A stretch of 15,445 nucleotides of DNA, taken from the NCBI GenBank assembly GCA_019312985.1, contig JAFDCC010000216.1, positions 1 to 15,445 on the forward strand, written 5' to 3'. Source of the DNA: Deltaproteobacteria bacterium (GTDB lineage: Bacteria; Desulfobacterota; Desulfobulbia; Desulfobulbales; BM004). Below, one piece after another: positions 13,345 to 15,445 of the stretch. Position numbers and translations under genes: made by a program. The notes beneath the pieces are model-generated. The model made no database searches. It was not told where the DNA came from and saw only the letters and a list, made by a program, of their open reading frames with translations. Within the stretch, counting starts at the first letter, position 1, and each line of letters starts with the position of its first letter.

Positions 13345-13440
13345 GACGGATCCCCCTTAAAAATCAGATGTTACGGTGATGACAAACCAGGGAAGGCCGG
13401 TGTCATGCCGGCATACTCTCCGGTTGTTTCCTTACTTTTT

Positions 13441-13725
13441 CTAAACCCTTTCGGGCAGTTCCATCTTTTCCGGTTCGCAGAGGAGGGCCGGGTTGATGGC
13501 TGCCTTACCGCAGTTTTTGCAGCGGTAGCGGTCGTTGTTGACCCTGTTGCGGCAGAGTTTTGCCTGGGGCAGGTCCCTGGAGCCGCACCAGTCAACCTTC
13601 TTCAGCTTTCCTTTGGGGTTGCAGATATTGCCGGCATAAAGCGAGACGACCCCGCAGTTACCGCAAAAGAATGCCGGGGTTTCCTTTGGCAGCGGCACAT
13701 GTTTTCTGATGTTTGTCTGCAGCAT
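13441..13725 (-). CDS. Small eight-cysteine protein, possible double zinc ribbon
   Basis: I do not recognise the family of this 94-residue protein. It has Cys at 21, 24, 35, 47, 58, 69, 72 and 83. C21-G-N-C24 and C69-K-N-C72 are zinc-knuckle pairs, so two zinc ribbons or one interleaved site could form; a redox or iron-sulfur role is less likely from the spacing. There is no signal peptide or membrane helix. The ATG at 13725 is chosen because GAGGA lies about 8 nt upstream; an in-frame ATG at 13746 would add seven residues. It sits 96 nt before the SDR gene and 86 nt after the next small gene, all on the same strand. Confidence 0.65.
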   Translation of the reverse strand: MLQTNIRKHVPLPKETPAFFCGNCGVVSLYAGNICNPKGKLKKVDWCGSRDLPQAKLCRNRVNNDRYRCKNCGKAAINPALLCEPEKMELPERV

Positions 13726-13811
13726 GATTTTTTCCTCGAAAAACAACTCTATAGTAATAAAATGGGCCGGGGCATTCCGGTAAACAGTGCTCCGGCAAAG
13801 CCCTCGGCCGC

Positions 13812-13994
13812 TTATTCAGATTTCTGCAGTTCCAGCGTATCCCATTCCGCAAGGGATATTTCATCAGTGTCGCCGCCCAAGTACTGGACCTTGACGGCGC
13901 AACTGACCTCGTCCACCTCTACGACCGTAAAATTCCTGCCCTTGTCAAAGCGGTAGTACCACTTGCCCTTTTCAGGTTCCATTCTGCCTGCCAT
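13812..13994 (-). CDS. Small conserved protein (DUF6763-like)
   Basis: Sixty-residue acidic protein resembling the DUF6763 group of small proteins: GKWYYRFDKGRNFTVVEVDE, then VKVQYLGGDTDEISLAEW, a pattern of short beta strands closed by a conserved Trp. This assignment is from memory of the motif pattern and moderate. No catalytic residues, signal peptide or membrane helix are visible. The ATG at 13994 has GAGG about 6 nt upstream. A promoter with TTGATA and TAATAT boxes lies upstream. Function unknown. Confidence 0.7.
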   Translation of the reverse strand: MAGRMEPEKGKWYYRFDKGRNFTVVEVDEVSCAVKVQYLGGDTDEISLAEWDTLELQKSE

Positions 13995-14069
13995 GCCGCA
14001 CCTCGCTCAACTGCTGTCCGGACCCGACCGGGTAGCTGTTTCCGGTATTATGAATGAATGAATGGTATG

Positions 14070-14098
14070 ATATTACTGTATTATTTCTTCGGTATCAA
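14070..14098 (-). promoter_or_regulatory. Promoter of the 60-residue protein gene
   Basis: On the minus strand TTGATA (14093-14098) is followed after exactly 17 nt by TAATAT (14070-14075). Just downstream, in the leader, is a short tandem array of three ATTC units (about 14052-14064). Confidence 0.5.
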
Positions 14099-14116
14099 CA
14101 GGGCTCTACGGCCGGC

Positions 14117-15445
14117 TCACATAACCGGTGGAACCGCTTCTGAGGGCCGCTTTTCCACGCTGCCCCGGCGGCTGGTCCTCCTGTCCAGCACCGTGCGCAC
14201 CGTCCGGACAAGCTGTTCCATGTCAAAGGGTTTCATGGAAAAGTCGGCGATGCCTATTTTTCGAGCCGTTGCGGCCGAGATTTTCGAACTGTAGCCGGTG
14301 CAGAGAATGACCGGCAGGTCCGGCTTTATTTTGAGCAGCGCGGCGGAGAGCTCCGCCCCGGTCATCTTCGGCATGGTCTGGTCGGTGATGACAAGGTCGA
14401 AACTTTCCGGGGCCGCCGAAAATGTTTCAAGGGCCTCGGTGCTGCTTGTCCTGGTTGTTACCTGGTAGCCGTGGAGCTCGAGGATTTCCCCCGCCAGTTC
14501 CGCCAGCCGCTCCTCGTCATCAACAAAGAGGATGTGCTCGTGTCCCTTTTCCCGGCCCGGCTCCGTGTCCGAGGCCTGTTCCCGGACTTCTGCCGCTGCC
14601 GGGAAGTAGACGTGAACCGTCGTGCCCCTGCCCGGCATGCTTTTTACCTGGATCATGCCGCCGTGACTTTCGACTATGCCATGAACGACGGAGAGCCCCA
14701 TGCCCGTTCCGCTGCCGACCTTCTTCGTGGTGAAAAAGGGGTCGAAGATTCGTTCCTGCACATCGCGGGTCATGCCTTTTCCCGTATCGGTCACCGCGAG
14801 CAGGACGTAGGGTCCCGGGGCAAGATCATCCCTGTGGCGGGTGTTGTTTTTGTCCAGGGTGATTTCATTTAGGGTGACCCGGAGCTGCCCTTTTTCATCC
14901 ATGGCATCAACGGCGTTGGTGCAGAGGTTCATGAGCAACTGGTTGAGCTGGGTGGTATCGGCCAGTATGGCCGGGCACTCAGGGGAAAGCTCCAACTGCA
15001 TCTCAACCGAGGTGGGGATCGTTGAGCGCAGCAGCTTGAAGGCCTCGCTGAAAACCATGTGCGGCTTGACGACCGTCAGGTCCTGCTGGGTCCGGCGGCT
15101 GAAGGTCAGTATCTGGCGCACCATCTCTTTGGCCCGAACCGAGGCGTTCTGGATCTGCTCAAGGTATTCTGAAAGCGGGCCGCTCACCTCGCCGGCGGCA
15201 TGCCTCGCCAGGTCGGCGTTGCCGAGGATGATGGTGAGAATGTTGTTGAAGTCATGGGCGATGCCGCCCGCCATGGTGCCGATGGCCTCCATCTTGTAAA
15301 CCTGGCGCAGCTGGGTTTCCAGTTCTTCCTTGTCCCTTTGCGCTTTCTTGAGATCTGTAATATCCCGGGTAATGGAGAGGATATGCTCCTGGCCGTTCAG
15401 AAAAATCAGGTTGGCCGACATCAGGGCGGTTTTAGCCGAACCGTC
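14117..15445 (-). CDS. Hybrid sensor histidine kinase (PAS / HisKA / HATPase / receiver), 5' end outside window
   Basis: Two-component hybrid kinase; 442 codons are visible and the N-terminus lies beyond the right edge. Visible residue numbers start at the edge. The first 30 residues (TALMSANLIFLNGQEHILSI with TRDITDLKKAQ) are the end of a PAS domain. The H-box GGIAHDFNNIL has His64, the phosphorylation site. The ATPase domain shows the N-box NAVDAM (177-182), G1 box DTGKGM (220-225), FDPFFTTK and G2 box GSGTGMGLS. A C-terminal receiver follows with acidic pair D309/D310, phosphoacceptor Asp355 in ITDQTMP, and Lys405 in SMKPFD. No DNA-binding or other output domain follows. Sensory input is unknown because the N-terminus is missing. 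Any cognate response regulator would be outside the window. Confidence 0.95.
   Translation of the reverse strand, partial: DGSAKTALMSANLIFLNGQEHILSITRDITDLKKAQRDKEELETQLRQVYKMEAIGTMAGGIAHDFNNILTIILGNADLARHAAGEVSGPLSEYLEQIQNASVRAKEMVRQILTFSRRTQQDLTVVKPHMVFSEAFKLLRSTIPTSVEMQLELSPECPAILADTTQLNQLLMNLCTNAVDAMDEKGQLRVTLNEITLDKNNTRHRDDLAPGPYVLLAVTDTGKGMTRDVQERIFDPFFTTKKVGSGTGMGLSVVHGIVESHGGMIQVKSMPGRGTTVHVYFPAAAEVREQASDTEPGREKGHEHILFVDDEERLAELAGEILELHGYQVTTRTSSTEALETFSAAPESFDLVITDQTMPKMTGAELSAALLKIKPDLPVILCTGYSSKISAATARKIGIADFSMKPFDMEQLVRTVRTVLDRRTSRRGSVEKRPSEAVPPVM

Noticed and set aside
13225..13956. 243-codon plus-strand open frame
   Set aside because: It spans the 5' end of the SDR gene and the eight-Cys gene on the opposite strand, has no ribosome site and no recognisable domain.
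14052..14064. Three tandem ATTC units as a phase-variation tract
   Set aside because: Three units are too few for slippage control, and the tract lies in a leader rather than in a coding frame or promoter spacer.

Overview
The window reads as a chromosomal segment from a GC-rich Gram-negative bacterium. Several genes fit an anaerobic or microaerobic member of the former Deltaproteobacteria (Desulfuromonadota/Desulfobacterota): a RACo-like [2Fe-2S]/ASKHA corrinoid activator beside an ACT-domain protein, a single-domain PilZ protein, a DUF4197 protein, a MopE-type metal-binding tail and a PAS hybrid kinase. This placement is an inference from gene content; there is no rRNA or other marker here. 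I see no tRNA, rRNA, insertion sequence, CRISPR array or prophage.

Layout, left to right. 1-808 (minus): a GIY-YIG nuclease cut by the window edge, and a small two-helix membrane protein. 809-1115: divergent promoter region. 1116-2700 (plus): an oxygen-dependent fatty acid desaturase and a secreted thermonuclease-like protein. 2701-2944: AT-rich spacer with a terminator-like hairpin and promoter-like boxes. 2945-3355 (plus): PilZ protein. 3408-5925 (minus): a compact set transcribed zwf (glucose-6-phosphate dehydrogenase), GNAT acetyltransferase, zinc-ribbon/Smr protein. 5926-6260: zwf promoter plus a structured stretch. 6261-8646 (minus): an ACT-domain protein followed 7 nt later by the RACo-like activator, driven by a strong promoter whose -10 box lies inside a perfect inverted repeat. 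8778-9353 (minus) and 9654-11069 (plus): two divergent exported proteins, one a Met/His-rich repeat protein and the other a subtilisin-like protease with a MopE-type C-terminal motif, separated by a 300-nt region with back-to-back promoters. A strong intrinsic terminator follows the protease. 11170-13344 (minus): SDR oxidoreductase, WrbA-like flavodoxin and DUF4197 protein. 13441-13994 (minus): an eight-cysteine small protein and a 60-residue conserved small protein. 14117-15445 (minus): the 3' part of a PAS/histidine kinase/receiver hybrid cut by the right edge.

Genes that appear to work together: zwf with its GNAT and Smr followers by transcription only; the ACT/RACo pair, probably in corrinoid (B12) protein reactivation; and the divergent Met/His-rich protein and MopE-tailed protease, both likely periplasmic or extracellular and possibly both binding metal. 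The points most worth a second look are the ACT/RACo operon with its operator-like palindrome, the metal-linked divergent pair, the SDR whose catalytic Tyr and Asn are both replaced, and the zinc-ribbon/Smr fusion. I did not find a clear new multi-gene defence or mobile system.
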